From Cognaticolwellia aestuarii (GTDB lineage Bacteria; Pseudomonadota; Gammaproteobacteria; Enterobacterales; Alteromonadaceae), in NCBI RefSeq assembly GCF_002000025.1, contig NZ_MUZV01000016.1:1-64000 (forward strand): a stretch of 64,000 nt of DNA, read 5' to 3'. Both the position numbers and the translations under genes were made by a program. This document shows positions 1-7,830 of the stretch, in pieces; positions within the stretch are counted from its first letter, which is position 1, and every line of letters begins with the position of its first letter. The notes below the pieces were generated by a model. The model worked only from the letters and a program-made list of their open reading frames with translations, did no database searches and had not been told where the DNA came from.

Positions 1-76
1 ACGTCACTCGCATACAGGCGGTGTTTCACCTGCTAAGTTTGAGGAAGCGTATTTTTCTGAGTTAGAAACTGTCTAG
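1..76 (+). mobile_element. IS3-family transposase (OrfB), C-terminal end only
   Basis: An open frame entering from the window edge reads RHSHTGGVSPAKFEEAYF and ends at a TAG at 74-76. This matches the C-terminal tail of IS3-family OrfB (DDE) transposases, where an R-R-H-x-x-x-G motif followed by P-x-x-F/Y-E closes the integrase core. The rest of the element lies outside the window. The bases just after the stop (about 77-95) probably contain the element's terminal inverted repeat, but the other end is not available to prove it. Identification rests on about 24 residues, so the family is likely but the subgroup is unknown. Confidence 0.6.
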
Positions 77-164
77 TGAAAGCTGGGAAGTCCAGTAGCC
101 CTAAACCGATAACTAGCGCCTTAAGTACGCCTAGCTTCATTAACCAATTAACTTTTATATGCAT
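77..164 (-). pseudogene. 5' fragment of a gene apparently interrupted by the insertion sequence
   Basis: Reading leftwards, an ATG at 164-162 preceded by a GGGGAGAAT ribosome-binding stretch opens a frame MHIKVNWLMKLGVLKALVIG followed by a hydrophobic run. It looks like the start of a membrane or exported protein. The frame runs straight into the IS end near 77-95, so the gene is cut after about 25 residues. The exact junction cannot be placed without the other IS end. The product is not recognisable. Confidence 0.4.
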
Positions 165-269
165 ATTCTCCCCTATGAAATATTAGAGCTTCTAAGTTAT
201 AAACAGCACAAGATCAGAGCTACTATTTTTAGTATTAACCTTTGGTTTAACTGGAGAAAGCCGACTTTT

Positions 270-300
270 ACCGCTCATCATTTTTTCTAGCCGCTCATCA
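270..300 (+). promoter_or_regulatory. Direct repeat CCGCTCATCA, LytTR-regulator-like box
   Basis: CCGCTCATCA occurs at 271-280 and again at 291-300, a 20-bp period (two helical turns), the first preceded by A. LytTR regulators bind paired direct repeats, and the E. coli YehT/BtsR motif is ACC(G/A)CT(C/T)A twice with about 13 bp between. The repeat lies about 75-105 bp upstream of the ATG at 374. Binding by a LytTR protein is inference; no LytTR gene is in the window. Confidence 0.35.
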
Positions 301-373
301 CTTTACACAATTGAATGTCCAAGTCCCCCATTAATATCTGTGCTATCTAAAGGTTTTTCAAAAAAGGCATCTA

Positions 374-779
374 ATGAAAAATATAACAAAATTATTAATC
401 GTTGGTTCATTATTCATCAGCACTTCAGTGTACGCAAAACAAACAGAAGAAAATAAATTAGTATCTCAGGCAAACTTCGGTGGCGTTTACACCAGCATGA
501 ATAATTACAGCGGGGGGGGGGGGCTATAAAGCAGCCGTACAAATTAACCTTCTGATAGATATTAATGCTATTACTCCATACAGATATGATATTTCTCTGT
601 GCTTGCTGCAACCTAAAATCGTTACTGATGCAAAAACAGGGCAACTGGTTGAACAAGCGGAGAAGAAAGCAATTACCTACAAAGAGCATTTATACATTGG
701 ACATATGCTTGAAAAGCTAAACGACACAGGCAAAGCCTATGCGGTAATTGGCAAAGGTCCACTTTTTAGAAAAGTGTGA
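374..779 (+). pseudogene. Secreted protein frame broken at a poly-G tract
   Basis: ATG 374 opens MKNITKLLIVGSLFISTSVYA, a clear signal peptide with an A-x-A-like end, then about 25 residues up to a run of 12 G at 512-523. With 12 G the frame stops at 527-529. With one G fewer the frame continues for about 85 more codons to a TGA at 777-779. That is the expected behaviour of a slipping homopolymer or of a sequencing miscount. The mature N-terminus is not recognised. From about residue 100 (IGHMLEKLNDTGKA) the frame turns into type I methylase-like sequence, so this is probably a chimera of two remnants. A LytTR-like repeat lies upstream. Confidence 0.5.
512..523 (+). repeat. Homopolymeric G12 tract inside a coding frame
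   Basis: Twelve consecutive G follow an AGC codon about 46 codons into a signal-peptide ORF. The reading frame downstream is open only when the G count is 11 (or 8, or 14). Tracts of this kind act as contingency loci by slipped-strand mispairing in several bacteria; no other comparable G tract was noticed in the window. Confidence 0.85.
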
Positions 780-1206
780 TGTTGAAGCGATAAAGCGCTT
801 GATTGAGAGTAATGTAGTCGATGCGGTTATTACATTACCAGCAAAAATTATTAATTTTTGCCCATTACCTATGGTGTTGTTAGTGCTAAAAAAAGCTAAA
901 TTAACGGATGATGTGCTGTTCATTAATGCCACTGAATTTCAGAAGGAAGAGTCTGGCCGAATAGTAATGGATGATTTAGAGCGATTAGCAGAAGAGTACC
1001 GAACAAGGCCAGCGCTAACGCCCTTTAGCTTTACCGTGCCAAATGATGATATTGCTGCAAGCAACCACTCATTGAATGGCCTGAACTACATGACTACTGA
1101 AGAGGCAGAACAATATAACTTGGCTGAATTGTCAGTAGGCAGAAAGCAGATCATGAATGCATTGGTGGAAAAACAGGATGAAATCAATAAGCTTTTGAAC
1201 TCTTAG
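660..1206 (+). pseudogene. Type I restriction-modification methylase (HsdM-like), degenerate C-terminal part
   Basis: The frame ending at 779 gives HMLEKLNDTGKA...GPLFRK, and a +1 shift at the T5/A4 run near 763-773 continues as CDVEAIKRLIESNVVDAVIT, LPAKI, PLPMVLLVLKKAK, DVLFINATEF, finishing at TAG 1204-1206. HsdM and related N6-adenine methylases have the same order: a high-L helix, K-A-x-V-(I/L)-x-x-G-x-L-F-R, IDAVI-LP, then a VLKK and DVLFI strand. The SAM-binding motif I and the NPP(F/Y) catalytic motif are absent, and no hsdS or hsdR follows. The gene is therefore a non-functional remnant of about 180 codons with at least one frameshift. A restart at 748 would only give the last 152 residues. 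Confidence 0.6.
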
Positions 1207-1315
1207 TTAGCTTAAAATAAGCGCCACAGTTGGATTTCCAACTTTTGAATAGCTCTACCACGGCTTGATTTACTTTATCGCGCAAGTGCATATATCCCTT
1301 TAATAATATGAGTAA

Positions 1316-2632
1316 CTAAAAAACGGGTATACAAATATTATCGTCTTGCAAAGTATAACAAAGCTCAGAGTCTGATAATTTTGGAGACTCACCTGTATAG
1401 GGATTTTTATACTTCTCAATATTTAGAATTTCAGTCAATAAGTCTTTATTTTCTTGAGTTATTATATTTAAGAGGAGTAAACGAAGGTCTAACTTAAACT
1501 TTTCATCATAAAGGTTTAGGATCTTGGGTAAAGCAGTTACTTCTAGATAGGCACCGACAATATTTCGATAATTTTTTATGGTAAACCAAATCAAATTATC
1601 CATCTCTTTTCTGGTCTTTTCTGAATGTTTATCTGCTAAATCACTTGCAGCATTAATCCATGCAACCAAGCTTTCTTTCTTCGCATTATCGGGCATCAAT
1701 TGCAGGCTATAGTAATCAAACATACTATTGAGCGTCATATTTTCTTTATACTTTAACTGGGCCTGAAAGCCATGCAGTGAATAACCTAGATCTTCAGCTC
1801 TATCTGCAATGTACTTAAATTGTAATGCCCTTGTTCCTTGTGCAAACATCATTAACCACATCCTATTCATTGATATATCATCATTTGTAAGAGGGCTAAG
1901 TGCTTTGTTAAAAATTTCCCAATTAGTGAAACCTTTTTGCTTTAGAGCGATTAATAATGGTTGATAATAAAACTCAAAATTAACAATAGGTATCGCATGA
2001 AACACGGCCTCTGAAGCTGTTCTGAGAAATTTTCTATCTAAAGATATTAGTTGTGACAATTGGTTTGCTGCTAACTCCAAGTTGTTGTCTAAGATATGAA
2101 AATAAACCTCTATTGCTGCTAATCTTTGAATAGGAACAAGAGAATCCCAGTTAGGCTCAGTTGCTATTGAGTTGAGTGGCATAAAATTAGTAAGCATTGA
2201 TAAATTACGATATTGCTGAGTCACTGCCGCGAATTGTTCCGTTATTTTTTCAAGTTCTTTTCTATCTTTGGCTGTTTCAGCTAAGCAATTACCTTTATGA
2301 AATTCACAAAAAAATTCATCTTCATATACTTCAGGTAACCCTTCAATATCTGGGTATTTTAGTTGCTGAAAGTAATCAAGAGATCCCTTATTAATTTCAC
2401 CTAATTTTGTTTCGTATATGTCTATAGCTTGTGAAGTAGATATATCGTTAGAAGACGATAAAGCAATTAATCCAATAAATGCATTTTCGTTTAGATCCGT
2501 TGGTAATGAATAATATTCTATCCATTTACTAGCCTCAGGGTTCAACTCATCATCACTGTACAAGTGATAAGTGCCAGCAATAATGGCAATTGCTATTAAA
2601 AACCCTATTTTAAATTTCTTTATAAAGTCCAT
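1316..2632 (-). CDS. Membrane-anchored protein of unknown function
   Basis: This is a 438-residue protein whose first 30 residues are KK-rich then hydrophobic (about 9-25), so it is a signal anchor or uncleaved signal peptide with the bulk in the periplasm. The rest is predicted helical and rich in Leu, Asn and Glu, with two cysteine pairs (FFCEFHKGNC near 108-115; LCYTLQDDNIC at the extreme C-terminus) that could form disulfides. I recognise no domain. It is flanked by pseudogenes on both sides and is AT-rich like them, so it belongs to the accessory patch. It is transcribed away from the Rieske-like/ankyrin remnant. The gene itself looks intact. Confidence 0.7.
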   Translation of the reverse strand: MDFIKKFKIGFLIAIAIIAGTYHLYSDDELNPEASKWIEYYSLPTDLNENAFIGLIALSSSNDISTSQAIDIYETKLGEINKGSLDYFQQLKYPDIEGLPEVYEDEFFCEFHKGNCLAETAKDRKELEKITEQFAAVTQQYRNLSMLTNFMPLNSIATEPNWDSLVPIQRLAAIEVYFHILDNNLELAANQLSQLISLDRKFLRTASEAVFHAIPIVNFEFYYQPLLIALKQKGFTNWEIFNKALSPLTNDDISMNRMWLMMFAQGTRALQFKYIADRAEDLGYSLHGFQAQLKYKENMTLNSMFDYYSLQLMPDNAKKESLVAWINAASDLADKHSEKTRKEMDNLIWFTIKNYRNIVGAYLEVTALPKILNLYDEKFKLDLRLLLLNIITQENKDLLTEILNIEKYKNPYTGESPKLSDSELCYTLQDDNICIPVF

Positions 2633-2747
2633 TTTAATTAGTGAAAATGTAATAGTAAGTGATAATGACTATACGTTAAATTGCTTAGCAAGCATATATA
2701 AAGTAACCTACAACAAGTTGTTTACACTATAAAATTTCAATGGATTT

Positions 2748-3345
2748 ATGAAAATTTTAGTTTTGCTTTTCTTAGTTTTAGGCTTTTCCAGTTACGCTGC
2801 CGATGATGATGATGAAATCAGCGTAAATATCGCCAACCTACCCGAAGGCAAACATGTTGTTTTTGAGTGGCAAGGAATGCCTACAATGGTTTTAAAACCA
2901 ACAAAAGAATGAGCTGATTAATCAATACCCTGTAATCGTTCTACTGGCTGTAAGTCCTATTCGTGGTTGTGCTATAAGGGCAGTTTATGATGACAATGTG
3001 CTAGTAGATCCTTGTAGTGGAATTGGCTTTTCATTAGACGGAAAGCCTTTAGATAAAATGAGCGAGTTTTCTTCCCCATTATTTATTCCAAGCTTTGTAA
3101 TTAAAGATGACTACTTAACCATTAGCACTCCGGAAATTAAGAATGTTATCGACTTTTCTCCAGATATATTGACCTCCAACCAACCTGACAAGCTTAAGCT
3201 ATTTGATGCCATCTCATGGGACAAACTCGACATAGTAAAAACATTAGTTGAAAAAGATAAAATCCTGCTTTCTGTCAGAGCTAGTGTTGGTTGTAATGTT
3301 GTCCACCTAGCAGCGTCTAAATCAAAAGAGTTGTTGTCTTACTAA
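2748..3345 (+). pseudogene. Secreted Rieske-like/ankyrin-repeat protein, frameshifted and truncated
   Basis: ATG 2748 gives a signal peptide (MKILVLLFLVLGFSSYAAD), an acidic DDDD, then ISVNIANLPEGKHVVFEWQG and PTMVLKPTKE before a TGA at 2910-2912. A shift of one base at the A-rich end restores NELINQYPVIVL... to TAA 3343-3345. The first part resembles the N-terminal strands of Rieske proteins (V-x-I-x-x-L-x-x-G-x-x-x-x-x-EW-x-G-K-P). After the shift, DPCSGIGFSLDGKPL and LFIPSFVIKDDYLTIS line up with the Rieske CPCHGS-x-F-D-x-x-G and PPY..-L-I segment, but the His ligands are missing. The last 50 residues (DKLKLFDAISWDKLDIVKTL...VVHLAASKS) look like ankyrin repeats and are cut by the stop. Either a decayed gene or a sequencing indel plus a real truncation. 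Confidence 0.5.
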
Positions 3346-3362
3346 CCTGCGGTAACCTGCGG
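3343..3362. repeat. Tandem duplication of TAACCTGCGG at the truncation point
   Basis: The ten bases TAACCTGCGG occur twice head to tail, and the first copy supplies the stop codon of the ankyrin-type remnant. The duplication sits exactly where the repeat protein breaks off, which suggests a recombination or insertion-excision scar. Confidence 0.6.
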
Positions 3363-3735
3363 GGTCAGGTTCGTTGAAATGTCAGCAATGTTTTTTACCT
3401 CATTAGCGTCTGATATTTTGAATTCACTTAAGTCTTATTTGTCGGTTCACTTATCGTTAGATAAGACTATGCTAATGTCCGCTAACGTATCTTTGCTGAC
3501 CTTATTGGATCGTTGATGAGTTACAAATTTTTCTCAGGTGTAACTTAAATATTAAATTTTCTCATCGTGTGATGTATTTCTCATTATGTTTGACGATCCA
3601 CACAAGCGCTGAGCACTTAACTGAGTTTAAAATTAACGAAACTGTTTACAGCGCAATAAACTGTAGTTAAACCCGGTAAGTCATACAGTTAACCAAAAGT
3701 CGATTCTTTGATATAAAAAAAATAATTTAGAGTAA
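3363..3735. other. Gene-free stretch after the ankyrin remnant
   Basis: No coding frame with a plausible start was found. There is a short hairpin around CTTATC-GTTA-GATAAG and a distant inverted pair TGGATCGT/ACGATCCA about 90 bp apart (near 3505 and 3593). These could be mobile-element debris, but no family could be recognised. Confidence 0.4.
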
Positions 3736-3739
3736 AGGC

Positions 3740-3769
3740 TTTACTTTTATAGAGTGGTTGCTCTATAAT
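3740..3769 (+). promoter_or_regulatory. Consensus promoter of small RNA copy 1
   Basis: TTTACT (3740-3745), an 18-bp spacer and a perfect TATAAT (3764-3769) precede the small RNA. The spacer contains TATAGAG/CTCTATA complementarity, which could fold the DNA or be an operator. The same arrangement, with TTTACA and 18 bp, precedes copy 2 at 16937-16908. Confidence 0.7.
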
Positions 3770-3775
3770 TGCATT

Positions 3776-3865
3776 GTTCTCTTTAGAACACCTGTTGTAT
3801 TAATTTTGAATTCTAGCTTCCCCAAGCTAATTATACCGATGACCATTTTTGTCATCGGTTTTTTT
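3776..3865 (+). ncRNA. Small RNA, copy 1 of a paralogous pair
   Basis: About 90 nt from the predicted start to the terminator. Structure from 5': hairpin GTTCT-CTTT-AGAAC (3776-3789), a linker CACCTGTTGTATTAATTTTG, hairpin TAGCTT-CCCC-AAGCTA with a C-rich loop, and a rho-independent terminator CCGATGAC/GTCATCGG plus seven T. Copy 2 near polA shares promoter, linker, CTAGCTT hairpin and terminator position. The loop bases of the first hairpin differ between copies while the stem ends still pair. The C-rich loop could pair with Shine-Dalgarno sequences, as in many Hfq-dependent regulators; this role is inference. I do not recognise a described family. No coding frame lies within it. Confidence 0.65.
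3836..3865 (+). terminator. Rho-independent terminator of small RNA copy 1
   Basis: Perfect 8-bp stem CCGATGAC (3836-3843) / GTCATCGG (3851-3858), 7-nt loop, followed by seven T to 3865. Confidence 0.85.
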
Positions 3866-4496
3866 CTGCCTAAATTTTGTCTATTTATCTCATTTAATGC
3901 CGGAAAATATATTTATTACAATATAATACTCACCTAATAACCTCCATATAAAGCCATAATTTACAATCAGTTATATTGCTAATTTATTTTTTGTTATCGC
4001 TATAACTAACCTGAACTCTAAATAATGAGTGCTTGATATTCAGGTGAATCAAAAGCTTAGGTGGCAAGGTAAATGCTTTAGCAAGGTGAACATCACTAAT
4101 AGACACCATCAATGCTTCATTTTATGCCATTATCTACGTTAAAAGGGAAGATTGAGCTAGTGCTGCTTATCCAGCGTTCAGGTTAACTATTAAGAAACAC
4201 AAGTAAAATACATTGGTGTTTGCATATTTGGCTTAGTCTGCAAAACTTATCAACAGTAGCCCTTACAACATAAATATTCGCAGTGTCTTTACTCTTTTTT
4301 AGTTTTATGAGCTGACTATTTAAGTTGTAAAAATTTATAGTGCGCTTAAATTGACTTCACATCGATACTAATGCGAATTATTTTTTAACTTTCCGGTCTA
4401 CTCTTAGGCGATGACTTAAAAGGATAGTGTTTGATTGCATGGTTGAATTAAATCATCAAGTTTTCACTACATAACACAAGTTACTAAGGAGATCTT
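3866..4496. other. Gene-free stretch before msrB
   Basis: AT-rich, no supported gene. Short frames exist on both strands (for example a 38-codon minus-strand frame near 3990-4105) but none has a ribosome-binding site. The msrBA promoter should lie in the last 150 bases; no clear operator was seen. Confidence 0.4.
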
Positions 4497-4940
4497 ATGT
4501 CAAAATATACAAAATCGAGCGACGCTATTGCTGCCTTAACTCCCGAGCAGTATCGTATAACGCAAGAAAATGGTACCGAGCGCCCTTGGACTGGTGAATT
4601 ACTCGAAAATACCGCCCCTGGTATTTATGTTGATGTAGTTTCTGGAGAGCCTTTGTTTGCTTCAGCTGATAAATTTGATTCCGGTTGCGGTTGGCCAAGT
4701 TTTAGTAAACCTATTGAAGCGATCAATGTCAGTGAACTTACCGATGACACCCATGGCATGGTACGTACAGAAGTTCGTTCAGCACATGGTGATAGCCACC
4801 TAGGTCATGTATTTCCTGATGGACCTGTGACACAAGGAGGTTTACGTTATTGTATTAACTCTGCTTCACTGAGATTTATTCATCGCGATGATATGATTGC
4901 TCAAGGGTATGAAGCGTATTTAGCACAAGTAGAAGGATAA
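4497..4940 (+). CDS. msrB: Peptide-methionine (R)-S-oxide reductase
   Basis: MsrB reduces methionine R-sulfoxide in proteins, using thioredoxin for recycling. At 147 residues it has the family length and core: [27 protein letters not shown] (Cys64, the probable resolving cysteine), [10 protein letters not shown] and the catalytic [11 protein letters not shown] (Cys119). The two CxxC pairs that bind structural zinc in E. coli MsrB are absent ([10 protein letters not shown] and VFPDGP have none), so this is a zinc-less form. AAGGAGAT ends six bases before the ATG and fixes the start. It is followed by msrA after only three bases, so the two form one operon covering both sulfoxide epimers. A shared terminator follows msrA. 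Confidence 0.95.
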   Translation: MSKYTKSSDAIAALTPEQYRITQENGTERPWTGELLENTAPGIYVDVVSGEPLFASADKFDSGCGWPSFSKPIEAINVSELTDDTHGMVRTEVRSAHGDSHLGHVFPDGPVTQGGLRYCINSASLRFIHRDDMIAQGYEAYLAQVEG

Positions 4941-4943
4941 AAT

Positions 4944-5441
4944 ATGACCATTGAACGTGCAGTATTAGCTGGTGGTTGCTTTTGGGGTATGCAGGATTTA
5001 GTGCGTAGGCTACCCGGTGTAACTGAAACCTCTGCTGGGTATACCGGTGGAAATGTTGAAAATGCGACTTACCGTAATCATGGCGATCACGCAGAAGCGA
5101 TTGAAATATACTTCGAAAATACTGTGATCGGGTATCGAAAAATTCTCGAATTCTTTTTTCAAATACATGATCCTACTACAGAAAATAGACAAGGTAATGA
5201 CCAAGGCCGAGAATATCGCTCGGCCATTTATTACACAAGTGCTGAACAAAAAGCGATGGCTGAAAAAACCATTGCTGATGTTAATGCTTCTGGTTTATGG
5301 CCCAATGCTGTCGTAACAGAAGTAGATCCTGTTGGTGATTTTTGGCAAGCCGAAGTAGAACATCAAGATTATTTGCAGCGAGTGCCACACGGTTACACTT
5401 GTCACTTTCCAAGGCCAGATTGGATATTACCTGAACAGTAG
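4944..5441 (+). CDS. msrA: Peptide-methionine (S)-S-oxide reductase
   Basis: MsrA reduces the S epimer of methionine sulfoxide and complements MsrB. The N-terminal GGCFWGMQ motif carries the catalytic Cys12, followed by the typical [29 protein letters not shown] and [12 protein letters not shown] blocks. At 165 residues it lacks the N-terminal extension of E. coli MsrA, like the short cytosolic forms. The only cysteine near the C-terminus is in YTCHF, which may act in regeneration. It lies three bases after msrB and ends just before a strong terminator shared with the converging engB gene. Confidence 0.95.
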   Translation: MTIERAVLAGGCFWGMQDLVRRLPGVTETSAGYTGGNVENATYRNHGDHAEAIEIYFENTVIGYRKILEFFFQIHDPTTENRQGNDQGREYRSAIYYTSAEQKAMAEKTIADVNASGLWPNAVVTEVDPVGDFWQAEVEHQDYLQRVPHGYTCHFPRPDWILPEQ

Positions 5442-5451
5442 TAGCATAAAA

Positions 5452-5478
5452 AACGCCTCGATATTTGAGGCGTTTTTT
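5452..5478. terminator. Bidirectional terminator between msrA and engB
   Basis: Stem AACGCCTC (5452-5459) / GAGGCGTT (5467-5474) with a 7-nt loop, A run on the left and T run on the right, so it can stop transcripts from both convergent genes. Confidence 0.9.
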
Positions 5479-5515
5479 ATGAATTTAATTAATCCACTCT
5501 AAGGTGATGTAACAA

Positions 5516-6172
5516 CTATTCTTCTGTTAACGGTTCTTCGTCTAATTCATTAAGTGGTTGAATATTTTCATCTTGGAACCATTCGCAAATTACAGCATCA
5601 GCTTGAGCTGAACCGGTACGCTTTAATGATGAGAAAGCTTGCACTTTAATATCCGCATTGAGTAGTGCTAATTGTTTTTTAACTGCAAGTACCTGAGCAC
5701 TAACTTTACCTTGTGACAGTTTATCGCTTTTTGTTAACAAAGCTAAAACCGGTAATTCACCTTCAGCAGCCCATTGAATAAGGTCCATATCAAGATCTTT
5801 CAATGGATGTCTAATATCCATTAAGATAACAAGCCCCTTCAAACACTCACGTTTTTCTAAGTATTCGCCTAATGCTTTTTGCCACTTTTTCTTCATTTCC
5901 ATTGGCACTTTAGCAAAGCCATAACCTGGCAAGTCTACTAAACGCTTGTTTTCGGCTATCTCAAAAATATTAATTAATTGCGTTCGACCCGGTGTTTTAC
6001 TGGTACGCGCAAGACTTCTTTGATTAGTTAAGGTGTTTAACGCACTTGATTTACCTGCGTTAGAGCGACCCGCAAATGCTACTTCAATACCACTATCTGC
6101 GGGTAAACGACGGATATCGGGTGCGCTAATGGTAAAAGTCGCTTTGCTCAGATGAATGGCTGTAGAAGACAA
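5516..6172 (-). CDS. engB: Ribosome biogenesis GTP-binding protein EngB (YihA/YsxC)
   Basis: A small GTPase needed for large ribosomal subunit assembly. G1 is GRSNAGKS (35-42), G3 is DLPGYGFA, G4 is TKSD and a G5-like FSSLKR follows. The [10 protein letters not shown] switch I region and [15 protein letters not shown] are close to E. coli YihA. Length 218 residues is normal, with an acidic C-terminal tail ([10 protein letters not shown]). In enterobacteria yihA lies beside polA and spf; here it is about 11 kb from polA, with cytochrome c4 genes on its divergent side as in other gammaproteobacteria. The start at 6172 gives an N-terminus colinear with homologues. Confidence 0.95.
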   Translation of the reverse strand: MSSTAIHLSKATFTISAPDIRRLPADSGIEVAFAGRSNAGKSSALNTLTNQRSLARTSKTPGRTQLINIFEIAENKRLVDLPGYGFAKVPMEMKKKWQKALGEYLEKRECLKGLVILMDIRHPLKDLDMDLIQWAAEGELPVLALLTKSDKLSQGKVSAQVLAVKKQLALLNADIKVQAFSSLKRTGSAQADAVICEWFQDENIQPLNELDEEPLTEE

Positions 6173-6367
6173 GATTTAGTTCCAACAATATAAATTAAAA
6201 CCACATTATATCGTTTTTTCACACTAAAGATGCAATTGTATTAGACTTTAGGCAAATTTTTTCGTTAAAAGCCCCTATAAACGACGTTAATAGTGTATCA
6301 TGTCGCCAATTTTTCGGCTTATTGATAACATTCAATAAAAACACTAAAGCATGTTGAGAGTTTTGTT

Positions 6368-7594
6368 ATGAAACATATTCTAATTTCATTAATTTTAACA
6401 CTATCAAGTATTAATATTGCTGTGGCTGCATCTGGCGATGCTGATGCAGGTAAAACTAAGGCAGCCACTTGTGCTGCATGTCATGGTTCAAACGGTATTG
6501 GTGCTAGTGATAGCTACCCAAATTTGGCTGGCCAACATGCTGACTACATCGTTAAGCAATTAAAAGCTTTTAAAGCTGGCGATCGTAAAGACCCTCTTAT
6601 GAGTCCAATGGCTGCACCATTATCTGAACAAGATATGGCTGACGTTGCGGCTTATTTTTCTGCTTTACCGCGTGACGGTGGTAGCCAAGATACTGGCTCT
6701 GCAGATGCAGGTAGTGCAGTAAGCGCAGCGCCGGTTGCTTATGTGCCTAACCCAGCGGCGGGTAAAAGTTTATATGAATTAGGCGATGCTTCACGAAGCA
6801 TTGGCGCATGTATTGGTTGTCACGGTAGTGAAGGTAACAGTGAGGTATTAATTTACCCTAACCTAGCTAACCAACACCCAGAATATATTGCTAAGCAATT
6901 AATGAACTTTAAAAAGAAAGATCGTGTTAACTACGCAATGAACCAATTTGCTGGTGCAATGACCGAGGATGATATTGCTGACATGCAAGCCTACTTTGCT
7001 GACCCAGCCGCTGTAGCCAATGTAGTTTCACGCAAGGTAATGCCGGCAGCACCTGTTACAGCTGAAGTTATTGCTGGTAAAGCTAAAGCTGCTACTTGTG
7101 CCGCATGTCATGGCGCTGACGGTAACAGCCCTGTAGCCATTTATCCGAAACTTGCGGGCCAAAGTGCTGACTACATTGTTAAACAATTACAAGAATTTAA
7201 AGCCGGTACACGTAAAGACCCAGTTATGGCGCCAATGGCTGCGGCGTTAAGCCAGCAAGACATGGTAGAAATTGCTAGTTACTTTGCTACACAAAAAATT
7301 GCTGTAGCTGACTTAGCGGGTTCTGCGGCAGGTAAAAAACTTTATTTTGGTGGTAACGTAAAACGTAAAATCACCGCTTGTGTTGCCTGTCATGGTGTTA
7401 ACGGGAAAGGCATGAATAAAGCTGGTTTCCCAACTATTGCCGGTCAAAATGAAGCTTACTTAAAAGCCCAATTAATGAAGTTTAAATCAGGTGAGCGTAA
7501 TAACGATTACAACACTATGATGCAAAGTGTTGCTTCTAAACTTTCAGCAAGCGACATTGATGAGTTAGCTAAATACATGGCATCAATAAAATAA
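6368..7594 (+). CDS. Tetrahaem periplasmic c-type cytochrome (duplicated cytochrome c4)
   Basis: A 408-residue exported cytochrome with a signal peptide (MKHILISLILTLSSINIAVA). Four CxxCH haem sites are present: CAACH 35-39, CIGCH 148-152, CAACH 244-248 and CVACH 338-342. Each domain carries the class I fold motifs (GxxxYPNLAGQ, YIVKQLKAFK, M-x-PMAxxLSxQDM). The order corresponds to two copies of the dihaem cytochrome c4 unit joined by an Ala-rich linker near 105-125 and a second linker near 220-235. Cytochrome c4 carries electrons to terminal oxidases in the periplasm; a four-haem version might act as a longer wire, which is inference. The dihaem paralogue follows 236 bases downstream, beyond a terminator, so the two are probably separate transcripts. 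Confidence 0.9.
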   Translation: MKHILISLILTLSSINIAVAASGDADAGKTKAATCAACHGSNGIGASDSYPNLAGQHADYIVKQLKAFKAGDRKDPLMSPMAAPLSEQDMADVAAYFSALPRDGGSQDTGSADAGSAVSAAPVAYVPNPAAGKSLYELGDASRSIGACIGCHGSEGNSEVLIYPNLANQHPEYIAKQLMNFKKKDRVNYAMNQFAGAMTEDDIADMQAYFADPAAVANVVSRKVMPAAPVTAEVIAGKAKAATCAACHGADGNSPVAIYPKLAGQSADYIVKQLQEFKAGTRKDPVMAPMAAALSQQDMVEIASYFATQKIAVADLAGSAAGKKLYFGGNVKRKITACVACHGVNGKGMNKAGFPTIAGQNEAYLKAQLMKFKSGERNNDYNTMMQSVASKLSASDIDELAKYMASIK

Positions 7595-7621
7595 GCTTTG
7601 CTAGAAAGCTTAACAAATATG

Positions 7622-7646
7622 AAGCAGCGTTTATCGCTGCTTTTTT
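7622..7646 (+). terminator. Terminator after the tetrahaem cytochrome
   Basis: Stem AAGCAGCG / CGCTGCTT with a TTTAT loop, then a T run. Confidence 0.85.
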
Positions 7647-7830
7647 ATTGCCTCAAATAAGCTCGATGTTGATCTATTTTACGCTTTAGCAACATTTCGT
7701 TGATTTTTTTAACCGCATTATTTCACTCTTATTAAATTCGTGTAGAATGCCAAAGTTATATAGTTAACTATTTTAATAGTAAAAGACTTAACCTATATTC
7801 TTATATTAATGACCAGCAGAGACTAAGCTA

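Noticed and set aside
748-1206. A separate 152-residue gene starting at 748
   Set aside because: The methylase homology begins upstream in another frame, so it is part of a frameshifted remnant.
1184-1291. 35-codon minus-strand frame with an AAGGGATAT start
   Set aside because: Overlaps the methylase tail; too short and without a recognisable pattern.
3990-4105. 38-codon minus-strand frame starting MVSISDVHLAKAF
   Set aside because: No ribosome-binding site and no conservation evidence; kept as gene-free.
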